DNA of 18,688 nucleotides from Gemmatimonadales bacterium UBA2960 (GTDB lineage Bacteria > Gemmatimonadota > Gemmatimonadetes > Longimicrobiales > Gaopeijiaceae), in contig DEBI01000050.1 of the NCBI GenBank assembly GCA_002348465.1, forward strand, positions 1-18,688. The letters run 5' to 3'. Numbering within the stretch: position 1 is the first letter of the stretch; every line of letters starts with the position of its first letter. Positions 1 through 8,500 of the stretch are shown here, piece after piece. Position numbers and translations under genes: made by a program. A model generated the notes under the pieces. That model did no database searches. It had not been told where the DNA came from and saw nothing but the letters and a program-made list of their open reading frames with translations.

Positions 1-84
1 CTTCTGGTTGCGCAACCGACGCCGACGCCGGATTCTGAGAAGATGGGACCCGAGCCGTCGGGCATGAGACAGTCAGGAGGGTAA
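1..84 (+). CDS. Possible C-terminal tail of an upstream gene (partial)
   Basis: Frame 1 is open from the left edge to a TAA at 82-84 and encodes a 27-residue Pro/Gly-rich tail ending MRQSGG. Frame 2 is also open from the edge, to a TGA at 65-67, and would give a very arginine-rich tail, so the correct frame cannot be decided from this fragment. No function can be assigned. If frame 1 is right, the stop lies 5 bases before the next ATG and overlaps the ribosome-binding region of the aminotransferase gene, which would make the two an operon. Confidence 0.3.
   Translation, partial: LLVAQPTPTPDSEKMGPEPSGMRQSGG
75..80 (+). promoter_or_regulatory. Shine-Dalgarno site of the aminotransferase gene
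   Basis: A perfect AGGAGG lies 9 bases before the ATG at 90. It is the strongest ribosome-binding site in the window and fixes the start of the Tat-leadered aminotransferase, which shows the leader is translated. Confidence 0.8.
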
Positions 85-89
85 GCATA

Positions 90-1301
90 ATGAGTAGTCA
101 CGTATCACGTAGGAACTTTATAGGTGGCGTCACCGCCGCCGCGGCACTAGGTACGGTGGGCGTCACACCCCAAGTGGCCGAAGCACGCGTTCGCAGGGCA
201 GCAGATCGTGGGATCCGCTACCTACCCGGTGGAGCGCCAATGCATCGCACGCTTCAATCACGCGTCGACGAGTACGACGCGTTAGCTCACCTATCGTCGA
301 ACGAGAACCCGTTCGGACCGTCCGAAAAGGCGCTTGAGGCGATGACGTATGCCTTCAAGTACTCGATGCGGTACGGTTATCCTGACAACGACGTCCAACG
401 ACGTATTGCCGAAGCTCACGACGTACCAAGAGACCACACCCTCCTAGGTGCTGGGTCCGGTGAGATCCTGGATGTAGTCGGTCTTACTTGGCTAGCCCAT
501 GACAAAAAAGTCGTAGGGGTCGAACCCTCGTATGGCTCTGTATACTCCCACGCAACGGGAATCGATGCAGAAACACTGCTTCTCCCTCTTGAAGCAGACT
601 ATCGGCAAAACATTGAGCGGATGGTCGATGTAACGAACAGAAACGCACGCGACGTAGGATTCGTCTACCTGTGCAACCCGAACAACCCTACCGGCGTGAC
701 CGTGACGGCAGATGAGATCTCCTACCTTCTAGACAACATTCCGGAAGATATCCCGGTACTTATTGATGAAGCTTATCATCATTTCGTTGAAGACCCCGCC
801 TACGAAGAGTCGCTCAAGTACGTCCGAGAAGGGCGTCGCGTAGTGATCGCTCGAACCTTCTCGAAAATTTATGGAATGGCCGCGATGCGAATCGGCTTCG
901 CCATAGCGCCCCCTGACATGATTCAAGAAATGCGGCCGTACAGTACCGGGTCCGTTAACGCTCTAGCTCGCTGGGGAGCTGTCGCGTCCATGGAAGACCA
1001 GCCAGCCGCAGAACGCATGCTTGTCCACAACAAGCGCTTGCGCGAGCAAACGATCTCGGACCTTGAGAGTCTCGGATACGAGTGTATTCCATCCCAGACC
1101 AATTTCTTTATGGTCAATCTGCGTCAGACAGTAGCCCCTATCCGTCAGGCGTTCCGCCAGCGTGGCGTTGCCGTTGGTCGCGACTTCCCTCCAATGCTCG
1201 ACCATCTGAGGGTATCGATCGGCACCGAAGACGAGATGGGTCGTTTCATGAATGCCTTTGAAGACATTATGAAGACCATGTCGGCTGGTGCCGGTGATTG
1301 A
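90..1301 (+). CDS. Tat-exported HisC-like PLP-dependent aminotransferase
   Basis: This 403-residue class I/II aminotransferase most resembles histidinol-phosphate aminotransferases. The PLP machinery is intact: NENPFGPS (71-78), YPD (97-99), NPNNPTG (196-202), DEAYHH (226-231) with the Asp that pairs with the PLP ring nitrogen, SKIYGMAAMRIGF with Schiff-base Lys259 and phosphate-binding Arg267, and LRVSIG with carboxylate-binding Arg374. The unusual part is the N-terminus. SRRNFIGG (6-13) followed by an Ala/Gly-rich hydrophobic stretch to about residue 31 is a standard twin-arginine leader, so the folded, PLP-loaded enzyme is probably exported to the periplasm. Periplasmic histidine synthesis is unlikely, and no other his gene is nearby, so the substrate is probably a different amino acid or amino sugar. 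The start is fixed by a strong Shine-Dalgarno site. The family and the leader are clear; the substrate is unknown. Confidence 0.9.
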   Translation: MSSHVSRRNFIGGVTAAAALGTVGVTPQVAEARVRRAADRGIRYLPGGAPMHRTLQSRVDEYDALAHLSSNENPFGPSEKALEAMTYAFKYSMRYGYPDNDVQRRIAEAHDVPRDHTLLGAGSGEILDVVGLTWLAHDKKVVGVEPSYGSVYSHATGIDAETLLLPLEADYRQNIERMVDVTNRNARDVGFVYLCNPNNPTGVTVTADEISYLLDNIPEDIPVLIDEAYHHFVEDPAYEESLKYVREGRRVVIARTFSKIYGMAAMRIGFAIAPPDMIQEMRPYSTGSVNALARWGAVASMEDQPAAERMLVHNKRLREQTISDLESLGYECIPSQTNFFMVNLRQTVAPIRQAFRQRGVAVGRDFPPMLDHLRVSIGTEDEMGRFMNAFEDIMKTMSAGAGD

Positions 1302-1307
1302 GCCTGG

Positions 1308-1340
1308 CGAGGAGAGGCGGCACTAACCCGCCTCTCCTCG
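1308..1340 (+). terminator. Perfect 13-bp hairpin after the aminotransferase gene
   Basis: The arms at 1308-1320 and 1328-1340 are exact reverse complements, 13 bp and GC-rich, with a 7-base loop. The hairpin starts 6 bases after the aminotransferase stop. No T-tract follows, so it is not a textbook rho-independent terminator. It could instead be a mRNA 3'-end stabiliser or a hairpin-only terminator. Confidence 0.55.
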
Positions 1341-1353
1341 AATACCAAATCAA

Positions 1354-1427
1354 CGCTAGTCTCTTCGAGACATACACAAACCCCAGAAGTAGGGTGGCTA
1401 GCGCAAGACCTCGCTAGAAACGCCACC
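1354..1427 (+). promoter_or_regulatory. Inverted repeats in the leader of the epimerase gene
   Basis: GTCTC/GAGAC at 1359-1371 forms a 5-bp stem with a 3-base loop. A second, bulged stem pairs GGTGGC (1393-1398) with GCCACC (1422-1427) and TAGCG (1399-1403) with CGCTA (1412-1416). CGCTAG also occurs at 1354-1359, so the CTAGCG at 1398-1403 has two possible partners. The ATG of the next gene follows 20 bases later. This could be a structured 5' leader or an operator; no known riboswitch class was recognised. Confidence 0.3.
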
Positions 1428-1447
1428 TATTCCCTCAAAGGATTTTC

Positions 1448-2614
1448 ATGAGCCCGACTCGCAAGGACTTCCTCAAGATTTCCGCCGGTGGCGCACTCGC
1501 CGCCAATACTATGGGCGCGGAAAAGGTTTCAGCCTCAGCTGCTGGCCATGACCCAATCCGCCCAGCAGACCAATGGGGTGCGCGGATCATCAAGAACTCT
1601 CCCAAGCGCTTGGACATCCTCATCCTAGGCGGAACAGGATTCATCGGACCCTTCCAGGTCCGCTCGGCTTTGGACCGTGGACACAGCGTGACCCTGTTCA
1701 ACCGTGGGTCGGGGCGAAACATGTTTCCCTACCTTGAGACCCTAAGAGGGGACCGGAATGGAGATTACGAATCGCTCAAGGGTCGACGTTGGGATGTAGT
1801 TATCGACAACGCAACCAATAACCGTAAGTGGATCGAGACGGCCGCAGAGGCACTCAAAGACTCGGTTGAGCAGTTCATATTCGTGTCGTCACGGTCGGCA
1901 TACTCTGATGTGAGTCGTGTCCCCATGACCGCGGATGCACCGACGTGGACCTTCGAAACCGCCGGGGTCCCAATTGATCAAGATCGGCTCCCTTACGGTC
2001 TGGGCAAAGCCGAAATGGAGCGCATCGCGCAAAGAATTATGCCCGGCCGTACCACGATTCTTAGACCAGGCCTGATCATCGGGCCAGGTGATGAAACCGA
2101 CCGATTTACCTACTGGCCTGTCCGCATAGATCGAGGTGGCGAAGTACTGGCACCAGGAGACGGAACTGACCCGATTCAGATCATTGATGTGCGTGACTTT
2201 ACTGACTTCACGGTTAAGCTGGCTGAGGATGCAACTCTAGGTGAGTTCAACTGCGTCGGACCGCGGACGCCGCGCCCCTTGGCGGAACTGCTCTACGGCA
2301 TCAGAGCTGTCACAACGACCGAGACCTCTTTCACCTGGGTGCCACGAGAGTTTCTCGCAAGGCACGGCGTGCGGCCCTACCAAGAAATGCCCGTGTGGCG
2401 CCCTCCTGTGGACGGAAGTCAGGGTTTTGCGCGGTTTGACCTCACTCCTGAAGTAGAGGCCGGACTCACTTTCCGCTCTCTAGCAGATACAGCAACCGCC
2501 ACCCTTGGGTACCATTACTCGAGACCAACTGAGAGACAGCAAAACTTCCGTTCAGGCCTGTCCCCTGATCGAGAAACTGAGGTCTTATCCGCATGGCACG
2601 CCCAAAAAGGATGA
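1448..2614 (+). CDS. NAD-dependent epimerase/dehydratase (extended SDR) with Tat-like leader
   Basis: This 388-residue protein is an extended short-chain dehydrogenase. The Rossmann motif GGTGFIG lies at 61-67, strand four ends in FVSSRSAYSD (145-154, catalytic Ser), and the catalytic Tyr/Lys pair is Y183-x-x-x-K187. RPGLIIGPGD (206-215) is a typical sugar-nucleotide epimerase/dehydratase segment. The Rossmann fold starts about 55 residues in, after a leader with TRKDFLK (4-10) and an Ala/Gly-rich stretch. This matches the Tat consensus except that the second Arg is Lys, so export is uncertain. AAAGGA at 1437-1442, 5 bases before the ATG, supports this start. The gene follows the Tat aminotransferase on the same strand but is separated from it by a hairpin-rich 146-base gap. 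Substrate unknown; an epimerase plus an aminotransferase would suit nucleotide-sugar chemistry, but that is speculative. Confidence 0.85.
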   Translation: MSPTRKDFLKISAGGALAANTMGAEKVSASAAGHDPIRPADQWGARIIKNSPKRLDILILGGTGFIGPFQVRSALDRGHSVTLFNRGSGRNMFPYLETLRGDRNGDYESLKGRRWDVVIDNATNNRKWIETAAEALKDSVEQFIFVSSRSAYSDVSRVPMTADAPTWTFETAGVPIDQDRLPYGLGKAEMERIAQRIMPGRTTILRPGLIIGPGDETDRFTYWPVRIDRGGEVLAPGDGTDPIQIIDVRDFTDFTVKLAEDATLGEFNCVGPRTPRPLAELLYGIRAVTTTETSFTWVPREFLARHGVRPYQEMPVWRPPVDGSQGFARFDLTPEVEAGLTFRSLADTATATLGYHYSRPTERQQNFRSGLSPDRETEVLSAWHAQKG

Positions 2615-2633
2615 TCAAAGGTATCCCGGTCAC

Positions 2634-2661
2634 GAGATGAGCTGACTACAAGCTCCATCTC
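2634..2661 (+). terminator. Imperfect hairpin after the epimerase gene
   Basis: GAGATGAGCT at 2634-2643 pairs with AGCTCCATCTC at 2651-2661 with one bulged base and a 7-base loop, 20 bases after the epimerase stop. No T-tract follows. It is a weak terminator candidate separating the epimerase gene from the efflux operon. Confidence 0.35.
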
Positions 2662-2675
2662 TCGCTTCCATGGCA

Positions 2676-2700
2676 CCTTAGGTTCTGCCTAAATTTTAGG
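2676..2700 (+). promoter_or_regulatory. Candidate operator palindromes upstream of the efflux operon
   Basis: Two palindromes sharing the same core stand side by side: CCTTAGG at 2676-2682 and CCTAAATTTTAGG at 2688-2700 (two exact 6-base half-sites around one base). They lie 20 bases before the first ATG of the RND operon, where a TetR- or MarR-type repressor site would be expected. No regulator gene lies next to the operon, so the binding protein is unknown. Confidence 0.4.
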
Positions 2701-2720
2701 ATTACGCTGACGAACCCTGC

Positions 2721-4256
2721 ATGCCACCCCGGACCCCTATGGACACGCCCATCGCAAGCGCGCGACGGCTGAAAGCGACGAGCACCATCGCCCTCGTCTC
2801 AGCCGCATGCTCTCTTGTGCCCCCTCCTGTCGAGGTCTCAGTAGTCGACCGTATGCCGACCGGCTATACAACAGCTGACAGTGCACTAGTCCAGGACACC
2901 TCTATGAGCCTGTCTTGGTGGGAAGCGTTCGAGGACCAAACATTAGACGCCCTCGTAGTAGCTGCTCTGGAATCGAACCTAGATATCCAAGAAGCCATTT
3001 CTCGAATCGAGGAAGTCCGAGCCCAGTATCGCATCGCCAGGTCGTCTCTACTCCCTTCTCTTACAGCAGGAACGGACGCATCTCGTTTCAGCCAGCCTGC
3101 GAATGCGGGTCAGTTCGGTGCTATTTTCGGTGACTCGAACGAGGAAGGAAGCGACCCGAATCTCCCTGAGCGACCTGATCGTTTCACCTTCTCCACATTC
3201 GGCATAAGCGTCGGCACCGCATACGAGCTGGACTTCTGGGGGGCACTGAGCAGTGGCCGCCGTGCAGCTTACGCGGACTATCTCGCTGTCGGAGCCGACG
3301 CTCAGACAGTCGCGATCACGGTCGCAGCCGAGACGATTTCAGGATATTTCGAGCTCCGAGACCTAGTCACTCGAGAGGTGATTCTGACCGAAGTCGTCGA
3401 TCTTCTAACAGAGAGACTGACGTTGACCGAAGACCGTTATCAGAGAGGTATCGTATCTTCGATTGAGCTTTACCAGATCCAGCAAGACCTCAACGCAACA
3501 CGATCCGGTCTTCCTCTTCTAGGGAGCCAGATTGTTTCAGCTCGAGGACGCCTCGCCGTGCTCCTTGGGCGCTACCCGCATGAAGTAGAACCTATCCTAA
3601 CAGGGGTAGGAATCCCGACAATAAACCTCAAAACAATCCCTGCAGGAATCCCAGCAAGAATACTATCGAGGCGACCCGACCTAGCGGCAGCCGCATTCAG
3701 ACTCGAAGCGGCCCGACAGAGAGTGGGTGAAAGAAAAGCAGCCCGGCTCCCGTCAATCAATCTGACGGGCTCTACTGGAACGCAAAGCGCGGAGCTCACA
3801 GATATTATCCGAGCGGATCAATGGTTCACCAACTTCGTAGCCTCACTAACGGCTCCGATCTTTTCAGGCGGGCGGCTCAAGGCCGACCAGGAAGCGGCAG
3901 AGGCTCGTTACGCACAAGAAGCGGCCCGATACGCTCAGTCTGTTCTAACGGCATTCCAAGAAGTAGACGCAGCGATCGCGGGATTTGACGCCCAACGAAA
4001 ACGCAAGTCAGTCGTTGATGAACAACTAAGAGCAGCTGAAGCTTCCGCTGCAGCTGCACGCCTCCGTGTCGGACAAGGCGTCGGTGATTACGTGGGCTAT
4101 CTCGACGCTCTCAGAACACTGCTCAATGTAAAGGACACGCAGTCCTCAGCAGAGCGAGAACTAGCGACCGCCAGGCTTCAAGTGCACCGAGCGCTAGGTG
4201 GCACGTGGGTCTCCGGGTCAACCAATGCACAAGACTCCGAACAAAGGCAGCGATGA
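2721..4256 (+). CDS. RND efflux outer-membrane channel, TolC/OprM (NodT) family lipoprotein
   Basis: This 511-residue protein is the outer-membrane factor of a tripartite efflux pump. The N-terminus has a basic region, a short hydrophobic stretch and SAAC ending at Cys30, which looks like a lipoprotein signal with a non-canonical lipobox (Ser rather than Leu at -3). The mature part has two outer-membrane-efflux-protein repeats. The first begins near WWEAFEDQTLDALV with an YELDFWG segment (a family hallmark) after a variable strand/loop region. The second begins at RRPDLAAAAFRLEAARQRVG. The length is normal for the family. There is no clear Shine-Dalgarno site at 2721; an in-frame ATG at 2739 is an alternative that keeps the signal peptide. 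The gene ends in an ATGA overlap with the adaptor gene, so channel, adaptor and pump are translationally coupled. Confidence 0.9.
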   Translation: MPPRTPMDTPIASARRLKATSTIALVSAACSLVPPPVEVSVVDRMPTGYTTADSALVQDTSMSLSWWEAFEDQTLDALVVAALESNLDIQEAISRIEEVRAQYRIARSSLLPSLTAGTDASRFSQPANAGQFGAIFGDSNEEGSDPNLPERPDRFTFSTFGISVGTAYELDFWGALSSGRRAAYADYLAVGADAQTVAITVAAETISGYFELRDLVTREVILTEVVDLLTERLTLTEDRYQRGIVSSIELYQIQQDLNATRSGLPLLGSQIVSARGRLAVLLGRYPHEVEPILTGVGIPTINLKTIPAGIPARILSRRPDLAAAAFRLEAARQRVGERKAARLPSINLTGSTGTQSAELTDIIRADQWFTNFVASLTAPIFSGGRLKADQEAAEARYAQEAARYAQSVLTAFQEVDAAIAGFDAQRKRKSVVDEQLRAAEASAAAARLRVGQGVGDYVGYLDALRTLLNVKDTQSSAERELATARLQVHRALGGTWVSGSTNAQDSEQRQR

Positions 4257-5518
4257 TCACCAAGCCCCCGCGCCGACGCCGGCTCACTCTTCAGGCCACC
4301 ATAATCATAATAGGGGCCTTAATTGCAAGCGCGTTACTTCTTAGCCGCCCAGCCCCGGAGCGCATAACCACCCCAAGGCTCGCTCCCTTAGTTACTGCGA
4401 CAGTAATGACGCCACGGTCCACGCCACTCGTAGTAGAGGGCACAGGTACCGTCCGGCCTGCTGCCGAAATCACTTTGTCGGCCGAGGTCGGTGGTCGTGT
4501 GGTCGTGGTATCCCCGAAACTTGTTCGGGGTGGAGTTTTCTCTGCAAAAGACACCCTCTTCAAGCTGGACGATCAGAGCTACCGAAACGCTGTCTCCGTT
4601 GCCCAAGCAGAAGTCGAACAGCGCAAGGTAGACGTAGCACTCGCCACCCAGAACCAATTGATCGCGCAACGCGAATATGAGCTACTGAAACAGAGGCTTG
4701 GCTCTGACGCCCCGCCAGATACGAGCCTAGCTGCGCAGCTCGCACGCCAGCAGCCTCAGTACGAGGCCGCGGAAGCTTCCCTTTACAGAGCTGAAGCCCA
4801 ATTGGCAGATGCAGAATTGAACCTTGAGCGTACGGCAGTACTCGCGCCCTTCTCGGGCCGCGTTCGATCGGAGGCAGTCGACATCGGCCAATTCATCTCA
4901 CCGGGGCAGGCAGTAGCTGACATCTACGGCACTGAAGCAGTAGAGGTCGATGTTTCACTGAGCACTAGGCAGGCAGCACTCATCGATGGCCTCTGGACCG
5001 ACGACGGAGCGGGACGAACGCCGGCGGTCGTGCGCTCAGAATTCGGAGGTTCGTGGCACGAGTGGAACGGCTTCGTGGACCGCGCGTCGGGAGCGCTCGA
5101 CGAAGCTACGCGGACAGTCCAGATCGTTATCCGTGTACCTGACCCATTCGACGCATCCGCTATAAGACCTCCGTTGCTAGTAGGGTCATACACTCGATCT
5201 CGAATCGCTGGCCGAGCCGTAGGGGCACACTACGCCATCCCTCGGACGGCTCTCCGTGACGGTCCTTCGGTTTGGACGGCCACGACCCAGGGAACCCTCG
5301 TGTCATTGCCTGTAGAGGTAATCCAAGAGATACAGGACACCGTGTTCATACTCGCCGACATAGGCGACACAACGCGAGTCATTGTCAGTGACTTGGCCGT
5401 AATGACAGAGGGGATGAAAATCCGCGTCGCTGATTCCAATGACATCGACACAGAGGCTGCCTCGTCTACCATTACAGGGGATGCCACGGCTGGGGTACCG
5501 CGCAGAGGCGGTTTATGA
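4253..5518 (+). CDS. RND efflux periplasmic adaptor (membrane fusion protein, HlyD/AcrA-like)
   Basis: This 421-residue adaptor bridges the inner-membrane pump and the outer-membrane channel. I place the start at the ATG at 4253: it forms an ATGA overlap with the channel gene and has AAAGG at 4243-4247, whereas a longer form from 4205 would run 52 bases into the upstream gene. After a basic segment (PPRRRR) comes one hydrophobic anchor (about 11-30). The first half of the lipoyl/barrel-sandwich domain (about 62-110, GTGTVRPAAEITLSAEVGGRV) is followed by an alpha-hairpin coiled coil (about 112-200), the second lipoyl half (TAVLAPFSGRV) and a beta-barrel and membrane-proximal region. No lipobox is visible, so it is likely held by the N-terminal anchor. 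It overlaps the permease start by ATGA. Confidence 0.9.
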   Translation: MITKPPRRRRLTLQATIIIIGALIASALLLSRPAPERITTPRLAPLVTATVMTPRSTPLVVEGTGTVRPAAEITLSAEVGGRVVVVSPKLVRGGVFSAKDTLFKLDDQSYRNAVSVAQAEVEQRKVDVALATQNQLIAQREYELLKQRLGSDAPPDTSLAAQLARQQPQYEAAEASLYRAEAQLADAELNLERTAVLAPFSGRVRSEAVDIGQFISPGQAVADIYGTEAVEVDVSLSTRQAALIDGLWTDDGAGRTPAVVRSEFGGSWHEWNGFVDRASGALDEATRTVQIVIRVPDPFDASAIRPPLLVGSYTRSRIAGRAVGAHYAIPRTALRDGPSVWTATTQGTLVSLPVEVIQEIQDTVFILADIGDTTRVIVSDLAVMTEGMKIRVADSNDIDTEAASSTITGDATAGVPRRGGL

Positions 5519-8500
5519 ACGGCCCGATAAGGTGGATGATTCGCAATAGGGTTACCGCAAATCTCCTGATGGTATTTATCCTGGTCGCCGGTTCGTTTGG
5601 TGCCATTTCTCTCCGAAAGCAGGTATTTCCGGAGTTCTCTCCTGAACTGATCAATATCTCGGTCGCTTATCCTGGCGCATCCCCAATCGAGGTCGAGGAG
5701 GCTATCGTCGTTCCGACTGAAGCAGCCCTTGAGTCAATCGACGAAGTAGAAGAGGTCAACGCGACAGCGTCACAGAACCTAGCTGTAGTCACCGCCGAGT
5801 TACGAAGCGGTGTCGACAAACAACGGGTCCTCGACGAGGTAAAATCCGCCATCGACCGCATAAGGACGTTTCCAGTCCAGATTGAACGACCGATTGTAAA
5901 CCTCGCATCGCCTCGCTCCCAAGTCATTCAACTGGTCCTTTCGGGCAACGTGGGCGAACGGGCACTCAAGGTGCTGGCGAAAGAAGCGCGTGACGACCTC
6001 ATCGCGCTTGGAGCGATCTCTGATGTTCAGATCTCAGGTGCTAGAGATTACGAATTGTCGATTGAAGTGTCGTCCGATGTGCTCGATGCGTACGGATTTT
6101 CTCTGTCCCAACTGGCTACGATTGTACGACGAGAAAGCCTCGAGCTTTCGGGTGGTGAAATCGAGACTCGTGACGGGCGTGTTCTGCTAAGAACACAAGG
6201 GCGCAATGAGACTTCAGAAGATTTTCGCGACATAGTAGTGCTCGCAGAGGCCGATGGGACCGAAGTTCTCCTCAGTGACATCGCCACTGTAACAGATGGA
6301 TTCGCCGATTCAGACCTAGCCGCAACATTTAATGGTCAGCGAGCGGTAGTGGTTACAGCTTATCGGGTCGGAGAGGAGAGCGTGCTCGACGTCGCCGAAG
6401 CCGTCCATGCGTATGTAGCCAGCTTCTCAGCACGGCTACCTGAGGGCGTGACCGCATCCGTGTGGCAGGACCAGTCCGTTGTTTTGGACGGGAGGCTAAA
6501 GCTCTTAATCAAGAACGGGATCCTTGGTCTGACGCTAGTCCTGATAGCCCTTACGCTTTTCTTGGACCTGAAGCTGGCCGCATGGACAGCAATAGGGATT
6601 GGGATCTCATTCATCGGCGCATTCGCTCTACTCGCCCCCCTCGGCGTGACGATGAACACGATCTCACTATTCGGCTTCATCCTTGCTCTCGGCATCGTGG
6701 TCGACGACGCAATCGTCATGGGAGAAAACATCTTCGCTGAGAGAGAGAAAGGTCGATCCCCTCTCGAGGCTGCTGAAGTAGGAGCAATCCGCATAGCACG
6801 CCCAGTGATTTTTGCTGTTCTCACGACTGTGGTAGCCTTTGCCCCACTCCTGTTTATCGAAGGCACTCTTGGGCGCCTTTTGATCGATTTACCCCTCGTA
6901 GTAATTACGGTACTCCTCCTGTCACTCGTAGAAGCACTCTTCATCTTGCCGATGCACCTGTCGCATGATGACGCATCGATTCGCACCTCAAATCGTTTCC
7001 TTGGAAGGATCAATGAGACTCGAGCCCGAATTGATACCGCTCTTCAGAAATTCATTTCTGGACCGCTCACTAGGGGTGTCCGCTTCAGCATCTTGAATCC
7101 TGGAGTGATCATGTCGGGGGCACTGGCGTCGATACTCATCTGCTTCGGTCTCATCGGTGGCGGGCGTCTTCCTTTTTCCTTCCTGCCTTCGATTCAGGGT
7201 GAGACCGTCGTAGCCAACCTCCAGATGCCACCCGGCACCTCAGTCGAAAGGACGCTAGAAGTCATTCAGGAGATCGAGACATCTGTCCTGAGAGCCGGAG
7301 ACCGGATGGCAATGGACCTTCCGTCTGACCACCCTTCCCCGATCCAGAACCTGTACTCTGTGGTCGGAGGTGGCGGTGGCGGTGGTGGGCCGGGGCAGAC
7401 TGACACACCTAGGAGTTCATCCTCTAGCAGAGCATCACTCACGGTTGAGTTGCCCAACCCCGAGGTGAGTGCATTCACCCCGTTAGACTTTGAGACCGCT
7501 TGGCGAGCAGAACTACCTGAACTAAGCGGCGTACGGTCCTTTGCAATCACATCGGATTTCTTCCGTGTAGCGGAAGCTATTCAGGTTCAGCTTGCATCCG
7601 GAGACGAGCAAGCGCTAAAGGCAGCATCCGCAGACGTAGCCAGAGAACTTGCTCAGTTCAGTGGGGTCTTCGACATCCTTACCGACGATGATCGAGGTGA
7701 GCAAGAATTTCAGATCGACCTGCGTCCGGATGCTAGGACGCTAAGCATCACCCTCGAAGATCTAGCGAACCAAGTGCGCGGTGCGTTCTTTGGTGCAGAG
7801 GTTCAGAGACTGCAACGCGATGGCGAGGAGATGCCCGTCTACATCCGTCTTCCTGAGTCGGAGCGAGACGCCGTTGCAGACCTGCTCGTATTCCGCGTGT
7901 CTACACCCGGGGGTGCCCGTGTACCACTCGACCAAGTCGCGACCGTCTCCCTAGGGAGTACGCCAACAAGTATCACTCGACGTGAGGGTGAACGAATTGT
8001 TTCTGTAACCGCTGATACCGATGAGTCTGTCGTAACGACTGACGAGGTGAATCGCCAACTAGAGCGTGTGGTCCTGCCAATGCTGAGTGAGAGGCACCCA
8101 GGCGTTTCATTCAGCTTGAGTGGCGAGCGAGCCGAGCAAGACGACACGTTCGCGTCTCTCGGTCGTGGCTTCATGCTTGCTCTTCTTGGGATCTTTGCCC
8201 TGCTCGCGATCCCGCTGAACTCATACATACAGCCATTGGTGATCATGTCCGCGATTCCGTTCGGGATCGTCGGCGCACTAATAGGACATGCCATTATCGG
8301 CGTTCCCGTGGGCCTCTTCAGCTTGTTCGGGATCATTGGGCTAACCGGCGTTGTCGTAAACGACACACTGGTGTTCATGGACTTTGTGAATGCAGAGAAG
8401 GCCAGAGGACTTGTGCTAGAGGATGCACTGCTCAACGCGGCGCGTCAGAGATTTCGCCCGATCTTCCTCACATCACTCACAACCTTCCTGGGCATCTCAC

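Noticed and set aside
4205..4252. Upstream start for the periplasmic adaptor
   Set aside because: It would overlap the channel gene by 52 bases and adds a non-homologous N-terminus; the ATGA overlap at 4253 has a ribosome-binding site.
6360..7013. 217-codon minus-strand open frame inside the RND gene
   Set aside because: Basic, low-complexity composition with no recognised domain; it lies antisense to a conserved permease whose frame is intact.
7839..8435. 198-codon minus-strand open frame inside the RND gene
   Set aside because: Ser/Thr/Arg-rich antisense frame with no motifs, opposite the conserved C-terminal half of the pump.
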